From a virus, in the IMG/VR virus record IMGVR_UViG_3300031576_000011, positions 33,307-97,306 of that record: DNA of 64,000 nt; one strand, 5' to 3'. This document shows positions 16,997 through 23,972 of the stretch, piece by piece; the first letter of the stretch is position 1, and each line of letters opens with the position of its first letter. The notes below the pieces were generated by a model. It saw nothing but the letters and a program-made list of their open reading frames with translations. It searched no databases and had not been told where the DNA came from. The translations under genes were made by a program, and so were the position numbers.

Positions 16997-17365
16997 ATGG
17001 CGTTCAACGGCGGTGGGACGGCCCTGCTCGAGACCGACGAGGCCGTCCCAGTCAGGCTCTCGAAGGTGCTCTCGGCCCTCACGGCGGGGGCGAAGGTGCT
17101 GGTGGACGAGCAGCTCACGGGCCCGGCGACGCTCTTCGACCTGGCCCCGCATGTCGCGTCGATCGCGGCCCCCAAGCTCGGGCTGCTGGTCTGCGACGGC
17201 GACGGGGCGCGGCTCAAGTTCGACGGGGCCGCCGCCTTCACCGCGAAGGCGTTCAAGGTGTTCCTGTTCGAGCTCGCGGCGACGCCGTCCGGCGTCTTCG
17301 ATCTCGAGCTCGAGATCCAGGGCGCGACCCAGCAGCGCGTCCAGTTCTTCGTCATCGGCGACTAG
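16997..17365 (+). CDS. small virion protein, function unknown
   Basis: 122 aa from ATG 16997, 5 nt after GGAGG (a GTG at 16985 overlaps that site and is unlikely). Beta-rich with no recognised motif. It lies just after the fibre gene, so it could be a fibre-associated protein. Confidence 0.6.
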   Translation: MAFNGGGTALLETDEAVPVRLSKVLSALTAGAKVLVDEQLTGPATLFDLAPHVASIAAPKLGLLVCDGDGARLKFDGAAAFTAKAFKVFLFELAATPSGVFDLELEIQGATQQRVQFFVIGD

Positions 17366-17368
17366 GAC

Positions 17369-17680
17369 ATGCGTGCGCCCTCCTACGCCCTCGCGCTCCT
17401 TTCCGTGTTCCTGGCGGTCCCAGGATGCGGGAAGGCGCTCGTCGCCAAGGACCATCCCATCGCGGTCGCGGCGCACTCCAACACGGAGGATCTCCGTGGC
17501 ATCCGCGCCGAGGTGGTTGGGTTGCTCCCGGAGGCGTCGCGTTCCACGTGGAACACTCGCCTGATCGCCTACGTCGTCCGGTCGCTCTCCATCGAGGCGG
17601 GGCTGGCCGGCGACACCGACTTCGACGTGCGCCGCGCGCTCACCGAAGAGCAGGGGAAGACGGATGCCGGAACTCGCTGA
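17369..17680 (+). CDS. small lipoprotein
   Basis: 103 aa. Residues 1-20 are a signal peptide with lipobox VPGC (Cys 20), so the mature protein would be lipid-anchored. The rest is soluble. A short lipoprotein beside small membrane proteins after the tail genes suggests an outer-membrane spanin or superinfection-exclusion lipoprotein, but it lacks the proline-rich character of typical Rz1. Function is inferred from context only. Confidence 0.65.
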   Translation: MRAPSYALALLSVFLAVPGCGKALVAKDHPIAVAAHSNTEDLRGIRAEVVGLLPEASRSTWNTRLIAYVVRSLSIEAGLAGDTDFDVRRALTEEQGKTDAGTR

Positions 17681-17960
17681 GGTCATCGCCGACGCGAAGG
17701 ACGTGCTCCGGGACGCCCGGATCACCCCGGAGGTTCTCGACTCCGCGCTCGACATCCTCGAGCTCGCCAAGACGCTCGCCGAGAAGGACGCGCTCGACAT
17801 CACCGACCTCCTCAGCGGCGACCCGAAGGCCGACCGGGCGATCTTCGAGGCGGCGAAGGTGCAGGCCGAGATCGGGCGCTCGATCGACTGGAAGGCCGTG
17901 GGGAACCTCGCGTTCCAGGTTGCGGGCGCGCTGGCGAAGGTCGCCGCGGTGTTGGTGTAG
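17664..17960 (+). CDS. small helical protein, function unknown
   Basis: 98 aa, overlapping the end of the lipoprotein gene by 17 nt with GGGGAAGA upstream. It is mostly amphipathic helices, with a hydrophobic C-terminal helix (VGNLAFQVAGALAKVAAVLV) that may associate with membrane. Probably in the same lysis-like cluster. Confidence 0.6.
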   Translation: MPELAEVIADAKDVLRDARITPEVLDSALDILELAKTLAEKDALDITDLLSGDPKADRAIFEAAKVQAEIGRSIDWKAVGNLAFQVAGALAKVAAVLV

Positions 17961-17968
17961 GAGGCGGA

Positions 17969-18220
17969 ATGAGCGATGCGACGCCAGCGACGGCGGCCCC
18001 AGGTGCGGTGGCCCGCAAGCGCAAGCCGTTCTGGCGGAGCCACAAGGTCTGGGCGGCGGCGCTCGCGGCCGCGGTCCCGATCCTGAACCGCCTGCTCAAG
18101 ATCGAACTCTCGCCAACCGAGGTGGCCGAGGCCATGGCGCCGTTCCTGGCCCTGATCGGCGTCGAGGGGGGCGCCGACCTCGCCAAGGTCTGGCACGAGG
18201 CGAAGCGGGCCAACGCGTAG
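17969..18220 (+). CDS. holin-like small membrane protein
   Basis: 83 aa, preceded by GGAGGCGG. A basic stretch (RKRKPFWRSHK) leads into one hydrophobic segment at about 28-43 and a weaker one at about 55-68. Size, charge pattern and location fit a holin or holin-like protein, but no family motif is visible. Confidence 0.5.
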   Translation: MSDATPATAAPGAVARKRKPFWRSHKVWAAALAAAVPILNRLLKIELSPTEVAEAMAPFLALIGVEGGADLAKVWHEAKRANA

Positions 18221-18327
18221 TCCACCCGTCGGACCGGGAGGCACGATGCGGTCCCTGAACGACACGGAGACCCGGCTGCTGCTCGAAGTCTCCGCGTTGG
18301 CCGCCGAAACGCGGCTGAAGGTCGAGG

Positions 18328-18603
18328 ATGCCGGATCTCGAGCCGCTGCTCCTGTCGCTGCGGGACAACATCCTGTTCCTGAAGGACAGCCTGACCGAGC
18401 GGGGCGACGCTCAGGGCAAGTTGATCGAGGGGCTGGCCGACTCGCAGGGGAAGCTCGCGGATCGCCTGCGAACGGTGGAGCTGGAGCAAGCACGCGAGTC
18501 TGGCGCCGGGTCGTCGCGCTCCTCCGCCTGGGCCGCCATCGCCACGGTGGTGGGCATCCTCCTGTCCCTGGTGCTCGGGGTGCTGGCCCTGGTCTTTAGG
18601 TAG
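18328..18603 (+). CDS. coiled-coil protein with C-terminal membrane anchor
   Basis: 91 aa: a helical region with heptads (about 10-60) followed by one membrane segment at the C-terminus (AAIATVVGILLSLVLGVLAL). It resembles small spanin- or holin-accessory proteins. The start is uncertain. A much stronger ribosome site (GGGAGG) precedes an ATG at 18246 in another frame whose first 30 codons (MRSLNDTETRLLLEVSALAA) look coding. Either a short leader peptide overlaps this gene or the two frames are joined by a frameshift. Confidence 0.55.
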   Translation: MPDLEPLLLSLRDNILFLKDSLTERGDAQGKLIEGLADSQGKLADRLRTVELEQARESGAGSSRSSAWAAIATVVGILLSLVLGVLALVFR

Positions 18604-18699
18604 GCGGCCACGGCGCGGAGGGCTGCCCACCTGGATCGGCTCCACGCGGCCTGGCAGGCCCGTGGCGGCTCAGAGGGCGACACGCCGGTCCCGGATGGC

Positions 18700-18969
18700 T
18701 TGCCGCCCGTCGGGCAGGGCCCTGGGGGCCACAACCGGGCTGCCCGGTGGCTTCGGGCGCGCGGCTGGGTCGCGCTCAGGGATCTGGCGCTGGCCTGGAA
18801 CGTGAACCGCCCCTGGCTCTGGCGACAGGCCAAGGCCGGGCGCATGCCGTACCTCCGGGTGGGCGAGCGCGCGATTTTCTTCGCGCCGAGCGACGTCCAG
18901 AGGCACGCCGACAGACTTGCCGATCCCGGCATACGGGTTGCGGTAGACTCGGCGGAGGCTCGTCCATGA
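18700..18969 (+). CDS. excisionase-type HTH DNA-binding protein
   Basis: About 89 aa from a TTG; the frame is open back to the previous stop, and a CTG at 18631 behind GGAGGG could also be the start. Residues 20-75 (VALRDLALAWNVNRPWLWRQAKAGRMPYLRVGERAIFF) form a winged-helix/MerR-like HTH of the excisionase type. It begins a run of regulators joined by ATGA/GTGA overlaps and probably controls the early genes or directs recombination. Confidence 0.6.
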   Translation: MPPVGQGPGGHNRAARWLRARGWVALRDLALAWNVNRPWLWRQAKAGRMPYLRVGERAIFFAPSDVQRHADRLADPGIRVAVDSAEARP

Positions 18970-19361
18970 GGCCGCACACGAAGCCGTACCTGGAAACCGC
19001 GATGGTACGCACCGGCCTGGGGGCCGTGGAGATCGCGGCGAAGGCCCAGATGCCACTCCGCACGCTCTACGACATCCGGACGCGGGTCTACCCGCTGCGT
19101 GCGCGCGGGCCCAACCGCGCATCCTTGCAGCGCTTGGCGGACGTTTTGCACATCGACCTCATGGTGTTGCTGCGCTGGATTGGCCTCGTGAAGCGCCGGA
19201 AGCCCAAGCCGAATCCGGACACGGCGTTGCCGCTAGTGGCAAGTCCATGTCCTGTGGCGCCGCCGCCGGTGGCGGCAAGCGAGTTGCCACTGGCGCCGGC
19301 CACGCAGACCGCCGCGTCCGGCAAAGACGGCACGGCTCATGCGACGTCGCAGGCGACATGA
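18966..19361 (+). CDS. HTH regulator (Cro/XRE-like)
   Basis: 131 aa, ATGA overlap with the previous gene. Residues 15-65 (VEIAAKAQMPLRTLYDIRTR ... SLQRLADVLHIDLMVLL) form a Cro/CI-type HTH. The C-terminal half is Pro/Ala-rich and probably unstructured. Likely a repressor or antirepressor of the rightward early operon. Confidence 0.65.
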   Translation: MRPHTKPYLETAMVRTGLGAVEIAAKAQMPLRTLYDIRTRVYPLRARGPNRASLQRLADVLHIDLMVLLRWIGLVKRRKPKPNPDTALPLVASPCPVAPPPVAASELPLAPATQTAASGKDGTAHATSQAT

Positions 19362-19483
19362 GACCTTGCGCGCATTGCGGGATCAGATTCTCGGCATGCA
19401 GGCCGTGGCTCGAAGGAGTCCAGCGGTACTGCATCTCGGTTGCGTGCAAGGCCATCAAGGGCCGGACCTGGAGGTTCGCGTGA
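19358..19483 (+). CDS. 41-aa zinc-knuckle protein
   Basis: ATGA overlap on the left and GTGA overlap on the right place it firmly in the operon. The sequence begins MRPCAHCGIRFSACRP and has a later YCISVAC, giving CxxC plus a CxxxxxC-like pair, a probable zinc site. Too small for a family call. Confidence 0.6.
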   Translation: MRPCAHCGIRFSACRPWLEGVQRYCISVACKAIKGRTWRFA

Positions 19484-20631
19484 TCAGCGAGCTCATTCCA
19501 AAGATTGCCGCCTGGGAGGCCAGCGAGGAGAAGAGGGGCCGCTGGCGGCCGCGGTGCTCCAACAGCGGGACCGAGCGATGCGTCCGCGCGGACGTCTACT
19601 CGGCCGCGGGTGAGTCTCCAGCCCCGCTCCCTGGTCGGGCCGCTCTCATATTTTCTGACGGAAATTGGGCGGAGGAGTTGGTCCTGGACTGGATCCGGAA
19701 GACCGCCTTCCGTGTCCACTCGGAGCAGATGGTGGTCGAGCCACTCCTGGCGCCAGGCACGCACCACGGATACACCTGCGGCCAGAAGGGCTGCGGCCAG
19801 AAGGTCGGGGCCGACGTCGTCCACGGACACATCGACGGGATCGTCACTGACCCGATGGGCCAGGATTTCCTGCTCGAGATCAAGACCGCGAACCACTTCA
19901 CGTGGGGCCGCTGGGCGAGCGGGGCGGACGCGCCGTGGGACTACATCACGCAGGCATCGCTCTACGCGATCGGCATCCGGAAGGTCAGCTCGAACGTCGA
20001 TCGGGTCCTGATCGTGATCAAGAACAAGAACACCTCGCAGTTCCTCGAGTACGTCATCACCGTGCCGAAGGAACTGGACGGTGTCACCGTGATCGAGTCG
20101 GCACTCTTCACCGAGGGCGAGCACCCGGTGCCGTTCACGGTGGCCGCGCCGACGCGCGACCGGCTGATCCCGGCCGCGGTCGTCCGCTGGCAGGACGTCG
20201 CGCGGTTGGCCGCGGCGAAGACGTTGCCGCCCCGGCCGTTCGTCTTCGGCTACTGGAGGTGCGACTACTGCCCGTTCTCGGGCACGTGCTGGAAGGGCTA
20301 CGAGGAGGAGGCGGGCGCGGCCGGGGACGCCGAGGCGAAGCTGTTGTCGCCGGAGGTCCAGGCGATGGTGCTCACGTACGTCGATCTCCGCCGGCGCCAC
20401 AGCGGGCTCGAGAAGGAGAAGGACGCGCTGAACGATCGGATCTGTGTCGCGATGGCCGCGGCCGGCATCCGTCACTCCCTCGTGCCTGGGCCCTCCGGGA
20501 ATGTGGACGTGAAGCTTGAGATGAAGTCGCGGAAGAAGCTGGACGCCGATCTGATCCCGGAGGCGATCGCGAAGGCGGCGACGATCGAGAAGCCCTACGA
20601 GACGCTGACGGTGAAGGAGCGCAATCGATGA
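19480..20631 (+). CDS. RecB/Cas4-type PD-(D/E)XK nuclease with Fe-S cluster
   Basis: 383 aa from a GTG (GTGA overlap, GGAGG 5 nt upstream). Catalytic motifs in order: GHIDG (Asp 119), LLEIKTA (Glu 133, Lys 135) and QASLY (Gln 158 to Tyr 162), the RecB-family nuclease signature. A C-terminal CDYCPFSGTC (Cys 261, 264, 270) with an N-terminal Cys (26 or 34) would hold a 4Fe-4S cluster, as in Cas4 and AddB. It probably processes DNA ends in recombination or replication with the next gene. Alternatives are a host-DNA-degrading exonuclease or a stray Cas4-like protein. Confidence 0.85.
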   Translation: MISELIPKIAAWEASEEKRGRWRPRCSNSGTERCVRADVYSAAGESPAPLPGRAALIFSDGNWAEELVLDWIRKTAFRVHSEQMVVEPLLAPGTHHGYTCGQKGCGQKVGADVVHGHIDGIVTDPMGQDFLLEIKTANHFTWGRWASGADAPWDYITQASLYAIGIRKVSSNVDRVLIVIKNKNTSQFLEYVITVPKELDGVTVIESALFTEGEHPVPFTVAAPTRDRLIPAAVVRWQDVARLAAAKTLPPRPFVFGYWRCDYCPFSGTCWKGYEEEAGAAGDAEAKLLSPEVQAMVLTYVDLRRRHSGLEKEKDALNDRICVAMAAAGIRHSLVPGPSGNVDVKLEMKSRKKLDADLIPEAIAKAATIEKPYETLTVKERNR

Positions 20632-21854
20632 AGTTCACGAGCCTCAAGGGTGTGTCCGACCAGCGGCGGCTGCCGCGCCTCGGCAAGATCCGGCTGGGCC
20701 TGAAGGTCCGGCGCGGGAAGCAGGAGCGGTGCCAGCACGACGACAAGGGCTCCTGCTGGTTCTGCACCTACCCGAGGGAGGTCGACTACTTCGTCGTGCC
20801 GCCCGAGGTCGCGAAGGTGTATGGGCCGCAGCCGAAGAAGCTCGAGGTCATGCTCCCGGTCGAGGCCGTGGAGACGGTCCTCCCCGTGAGCCTCAAGGCG
20901 TACCGGGCGTCGGGCCTGGTGTGCGCGGGCAACGGGGAGATCGCGGTGCGGCGCGACGAGCACGGGGCCATGATCGAACGGACCTGTCCGTGCAACTGGC
21001 TCCAGAAGCGGTCCAAGGAGAACCCCGAAGGCGGGCGATGCGCCCGGATGGGGGTCCTCAACGTGGTGCTGCACAAGGTCATGCTCGGCGGGGTCTATCA
21101 GATCGCGACGGGCTCGTGGAACTCGATCGTCGACTGCCTCTCCGGCATGGACTACATCCGGGCGATGCTCGGCAAGGTGTCGTGGGTGCCGCTCGTACTC
21201 GAGCGGGTGCCGACCGTGGTCCAGCACACCGAGGACGGCGGGGAGTCCCGGCAGCAGACCCACTACACGCTGCGCCTCACGTTCGAGGGCGGCATCGACT
21301 TCGTGAACGAGATCCGCGCGGAGGCGAAGCGGATCCTGGCGGCGCCGCAGCCGACGTACCTGCTGCCGGCGCCGGACGTGGATCCGGTGTCGGATCCCCC
21401 GGATCTCGAGGAGGCCGAGGGCCCGGTGCGCGAGGCCGAGGGCCCGGTGCGCGAGGCCGAATTCACGGAGCCGCCGGAGGCCAAGCCCGCGGCCGCGGGC
21501 GCGCCCCCCGCGCCGCCCGAGCAGCCGAAGCCGGCCCAACCGGCGGAGGCGAAGCCCGCGGCCAAGCCCGCGCCGAAGCCGGCGAAGCCGGCCGCGAAGG
21601 CGCACCCGCTCGATGCGCTGGCCAGCAAGGACGAGTGCCGCGCCCTCTGGCAGCGGCTCCGCGCACTCGCCCAGACCGAGCCCGAGGCGGTCGCGGCCTG
21701 GGAGTTCCTGCTGAAGGACTACTGCGGGGTCGACTCGTCCGAGGCGCTGCGGTCCGTGAAGGTCGGGTGGATCATGGCCGAGCTCGCCAAGCTCCGGAAG
21801 CCGGAGGATCTCGCGGGGTTCCTCGCGTCGTGCCGCGAGATGCTCAAGCTCTAG
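20628..21854 (+). CDS. gp3-like recombination directionality factor homologue
   Basis: 408 aa, ATGA overlap with the nuclease gene. The pattern GKIRLGLKV ... VDYFVVPPEV ... LEVMLPVEAVETVLPVSLKAY ... CPCNWLQ ... GVLNVVLHKVMLGGVYQIATGSWNSI matches the gp3-like/RDF-like family widespread in phages. A 4-Cys zinc site (about residues 34-46 and 123-140) is present. The linker (about 245-330) is Ala/Pro/Lys-rich with a duplicated EGPVREA unit. In other phages this protein acts with recombination nucleases; in integrating phages it reverses the serine integrase. No integrase is in the window. Confidence 0.7.
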   Translation: MKFTSLKGVSDQRRLPRLGKIRLGLKVRRGKQERCQHDDKGSCWFCTYPREVDYFVVPPEVAKVYGPQPKKLEVMLPVEAVETVLPVSLKAYRASGLVCAGNGEIAVRRDEHGAMIERTCPCNWLQKRSKENPEGGRCARMGVLNVVLHKVMLGGVYQIATGSWNSIVDCLSGMDYIRAMLGKVSWVPLVLERVPTVVQHTEDGGESRQQTHYTLRLTFEGGIDFVNEIRAEAKRILAAPQPTYLLPAPDVDPVSDPPDLEEAEGPVREAEGPVREAEFTEPPEAKPAAAGAPPAPPEQPKPAQPAEAKPAAKPAPKPAKPAAKAHPLDALASKDECRALWQRLRALAQTEPEAVAAWEFLLKDYCGVDSSEALRSVKVGWIMAELAKLRKPEDLAGFLASCREMLKL

Positions 21855-21863
21855 GGATGCGTC

Positions 21864-22301
21864 GTGCCGCGCTGGATCCGCCTCCACTGCGACATCGACC
21901 GCGAGCCCGAGTGTCGGGATCTCGACGGCGACGCGCTGCACCTGTACCTCACGCTCGTCCGGATCGCCGCCGACCGCATGGACCCTGACGGGTGGGTCGC
22001 GCCGAACCACTCGACCGTGAAGTACCTGGCCGGGCGCGCCAAGTGGAGCGGGCCGCCGGGCCCGGACGGGATGCCGGCGCCGAGCGACGAGACGTGCGAA
22101 CGCGTGCGCCGAGCCTTCAACGCGCTGGCCGTCGCGGGACTGGCGAAGCGGATCGGCGTGGAGATCAAGGTGCTGGTGTTCGACCGATTCATCAACCCGG
22201 ATCTGCAGCGCGCGCGCGCGCGCAGGGAGCGAGCCGATGCCGACGCCTCCGCCCGAGTCCCAGGCCCCGAAGGACTACGTCCTGGTCCCGGTGGAGGTTG
22301 A
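21864..22301 (+). CDS. replisome organiser-like N-terminal domain protein
   Basis: 145 aa from a GTG. The winged-helix-like start MPRWIRLHCDIDREPECR...GDALHLYLTLVRIA and the WVAPNHSTVKYLAG segment resemble the N-terminal DNA-binding domain of phage replisome organisers/DnaD-like initiators. The C-terminal 20 residues overlap the next gene and look like unconstrained sequence. It may recognise an origin or a promoter. Confidence 0.55.
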   Translation: MPRWIRLHCDIDREPECRDLDGDALHLYLTLVRIAADRMDPDGWVAPNHSTVKYLAGRAKWSGPPGPDGMPAPSDETCERVRRAFNALAVAGLAKRIGVEIKVLVFDRFINPDLQRARARRERADADASARVPGPEGLRPGPGGG

Positions 22302-22566
22302 CGAGGGCGAGGTCCGGATCGCGCCCGACAAGGTCGTGCCAGTCTCGCTGCGGGATCTTGAGCACGGCCTGGTCTTTGTGGGCGTGCCGGACCACTTGTC
22401 GCCAGCGGAGCATCGGACGCTGATCGACGCGATCCACAAGGCCCGGACGGGGCCGGCGCAGTACGTCGTGGTCACGGAGTCCGACGCGCGGCGCTGGGGG
22501 GCGTGGCGGCTGGTGCCACGCGCGCGCTACGATGCGCTGCTGCGCGAGGAGCGGCCCACCCGATGA
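22237..22566 (+). CDS. early protein, function unknown
   Basis: 109 aa. It overlaps the previous gene by 65 nt and the next by ATGA. A beta-rich N-terminus (PKDYVLVPVEVDEGEVRIAP) leads into a helical C-terminus. No motif recognised. Confidence 0.6.
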   Translation: MPTPPPESQAPKDYVLVPVEVDEGEVRIAPDKVVPVSLRDLEHGLVFVGVPDHLSPAEHRTLIDAIHKARTGPAQYVVVTESDARRWGAWRLVPRARYDALLREERPTR

Positions 22567-23369
22567 GCGACCCCCAGAAATCCAGGCCCCCCGGGCCCGT
22601 TGAGGGCCAAGCCTTCGCGGTGGCGCTCTCCCAGTTCATTCGGGACCACTCGGGCAAGCCCCAGGATCCGAACGCGCCGCCGGAGCCGGTGTCGGCGCTC
22701 GCGGCATCGGCGCAGTACCTCGCGCCGTTCGTCGAGCGGCTGCAGGCACTCGAGCGGGACCTCCCGCCGTTCCCTTCGAACCACGGGGGCGCCCCGTGGG
22801 CGGAGGCCGAGGCGGCGGCGCTCGACATCTCGCGTCGCGAGTCCCTCGCGAGCCTCCGCCAGCGGTTCGGTCTGCAGACGAACGCGCTCTACGCCTGGGC
22901 CGCCAAGCGTCGCTGGAAGGAGCGCCGCGCGGTGCTCTCCGAGCTGCTGGCGCGGCGGACGTCCGCGGCCGTGCTGGTCGACTCCGGCAAGGCGCTGGGC
23001 GTCGAGCCGCCGGAGAACCCCATCCGCCCGGAGAGCCTGGACGAGCGGGAGACGCGGCTGATCGACCTGTGCGAGCTCGCCTTGAAGCAGTTCGCCACCC
23101 GGCTCGGCAAGGAGGAGATCGACTTCAAGAACGGGGTCCGGGACCTCGACGTGCTCGCCCGGCTCATCGCGTTCCTGCGCGGCCAGGCCGAGCGGATCGT
23201 CGAGCGCCGGAACACGGTCTCGGTCATCGATCTCGAGCGCGCGGCCGCCCAGGTGGCGCGCCGCATGCGCACGATCGATCCCGCCCTGGCAGGGGTCGTG
23301 CGCGACGCGGAGTTCAGGCCCGCCGAGGACGGCATGCCGTCCCCGACACCGCGCGACGCCGCAGAGTAG
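22563..23369 (+). CDS. HTH protein, possible terminase small subunit
   Basis: 268 aa from the ATG overlapping the previous TGA. Residues 90-120 (SLASLRQRFGLQTNALYAWAAKRRW) are a clear HTH followed by a basic helix. The remainder is helical with many Arg/Glu. This architecture fits a terminase small subunit or a recombinase-like regulator. It ends the rightward operon and overlaps the convergent leftward gene by 56 bp. Confidence 0.55.
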   Translation: MSDPQKSRPPGPVEGQAFAVALSQFIRDHSGKPQDPNAPPEPVSALAASAQYLAPFVERLQALERDLPPFPSNHGGAPWAEAEAAALDISRRESLASLRQRFGLQTNALYAWAAKRRWKERRAVLSELLARRTSAAVLVDSGKALGVEPPENPIRPESLDERETRLIDLCELALKQFATRLGKEEIDFKNGVRDLDVLARLIAFLRGQAERIVERRNTVSVIDLERAAAQVARRMRTIDPALAGVVRDAEFRPAEDGMPSPTPRDAAE

Positions 23370-23679
23370 CGGCCTCCCGCAACTGCGCCTTCACGTCCTC
23401 GCTCATGGGGGGCGGCGCCGGCATCATCCCGGCCGCGATCGCGGCCTTCCGCACGGCGCGATCCGCGGAGATCCCGTCGGCCATGAGGCTCCGGACGGAC
23501 GTCTCGAACGCCTCCCACTGCCGGTCCACGATCCGGTCCCCGGACGAGAGGCGCCCGAAGCGGTTGGGGCAGACCGGCGTGTGCGCACGGAAGGTCGCCG
23601 GGTCCTGGCCGGTCGCCGGGCAGCGGGCGCAGGCCCACGACGGGTTGCGCGCGAGCGGGGAGACGTAGGGCTGCTTCAC
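23314..23679 (-). CDS. small zinc-finger protein
   Basis: 121 aa from a GTG overlapping (GTGA) the upstream leftward gene. CARCPATGQDPATFRAHTPVC gives a CxxC...C/H zinc-binding site near residues 16-36; the rest is helical. Its 3' end overlaps the convergent rightward gene. Function unknown. It would be the last gene of the leftward transcript that crosses the repeat array. Confidence 0.6.
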   Translation of the reverse strand: MKQPYVSPLARNPSWACARCPATGQDPATFRAHTPVCPNRFGRLSSGDRIVDRQWEAFETSVRSLMADGISADRAVRKAAIAAGMMPAPPPMSEDVKAQLREAATLRRRAVSGTACRPRRA

Positions 23680-23897
23680 GCGATTGCCGGTGCGGCGTCC
23701 CGGCGCGCGTCGAGCGCCCCGTAGACCGCGTCCTCGATCGTGAGCACCCATCGCTCAGGATCCCCGCCGTCCTTCGGATGCAGATCCACGATCAGGGGGC
23801 CTGGCGTTCCCACGCTGATCGTGATCTTGAACTCCGGCGTCTCCGTCGTGGCCAGATGCATCGCCAGCCACATCCGCTCGTCCCGCCTGAACTCCAT
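23676..23897 (-). CDS. small protein downstream of the guide-like array
   Basis: 73 aa, with ribosome site GCAGGAGG 5 nt before ATG. It has a short beta-rich fold (FKITISVGTPGPLIVDLHPK). It lies directly after the array and the tRNA-like stem on the same transcript. No recognised family. Confidence 0.65.
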   Translation of the reverse strand: MEFRRDERMWLAMHLATTETPEFKITISVGTPGPLIVDLHPKDGGDPERWVLTIEDAVYGALDARRDAAPAIA

Positions 23898-23911
23898 CAG
23901 TCACCTCCTGC

Positions 23912-23955
23912 GGCACGGGCGGGACTCTGAACCCGCCGAGCGACCTGTCCGTGCC
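23912..23955 (-). other. tRNA-minihelix-like stem at the distal end of the array
   Basis: Read leftward, GGCACG pairs with CGTGCC (23950-23955 with 23912-23917). This encloses a second stem, GGCGGG/CCCGCC (23932-23937 with 23918-23923), with the loop TTCAGAGT. The stacked 6+6 bp helix with a TTC-loop is shaped like an acceptor/T-arm. There is no D-arm, anticodon or CCA, so it is not a functional tRNA. It may mark the array end, terminate it, or be a chance structure. Confidence 0.4.
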
Positions 23956-23972
23956 ATGAGCGAGGCTAGGGG

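Noticed and set aside
18246-18599. Full 117-aa protein from the 18246 ATG
   Set aside because: After about 30 codons it becomes a Gly/Pro/Arg-rich shadow of the coiled-coil frame; only the beginning may be real.
19480-20631. Cas4 of a CRISPR system
   Set aside because: Motifs fit Cas4-like RecB nucleases, but no cas1, cas2 or CRISPR repeats are present; a phage recombination nuclease is simpler.
23912-23955. Functional tRNA
   Set aside because: It lacks D-arm, anticodon arm and CCA; only an acceptor/T-arm-like stack is present.
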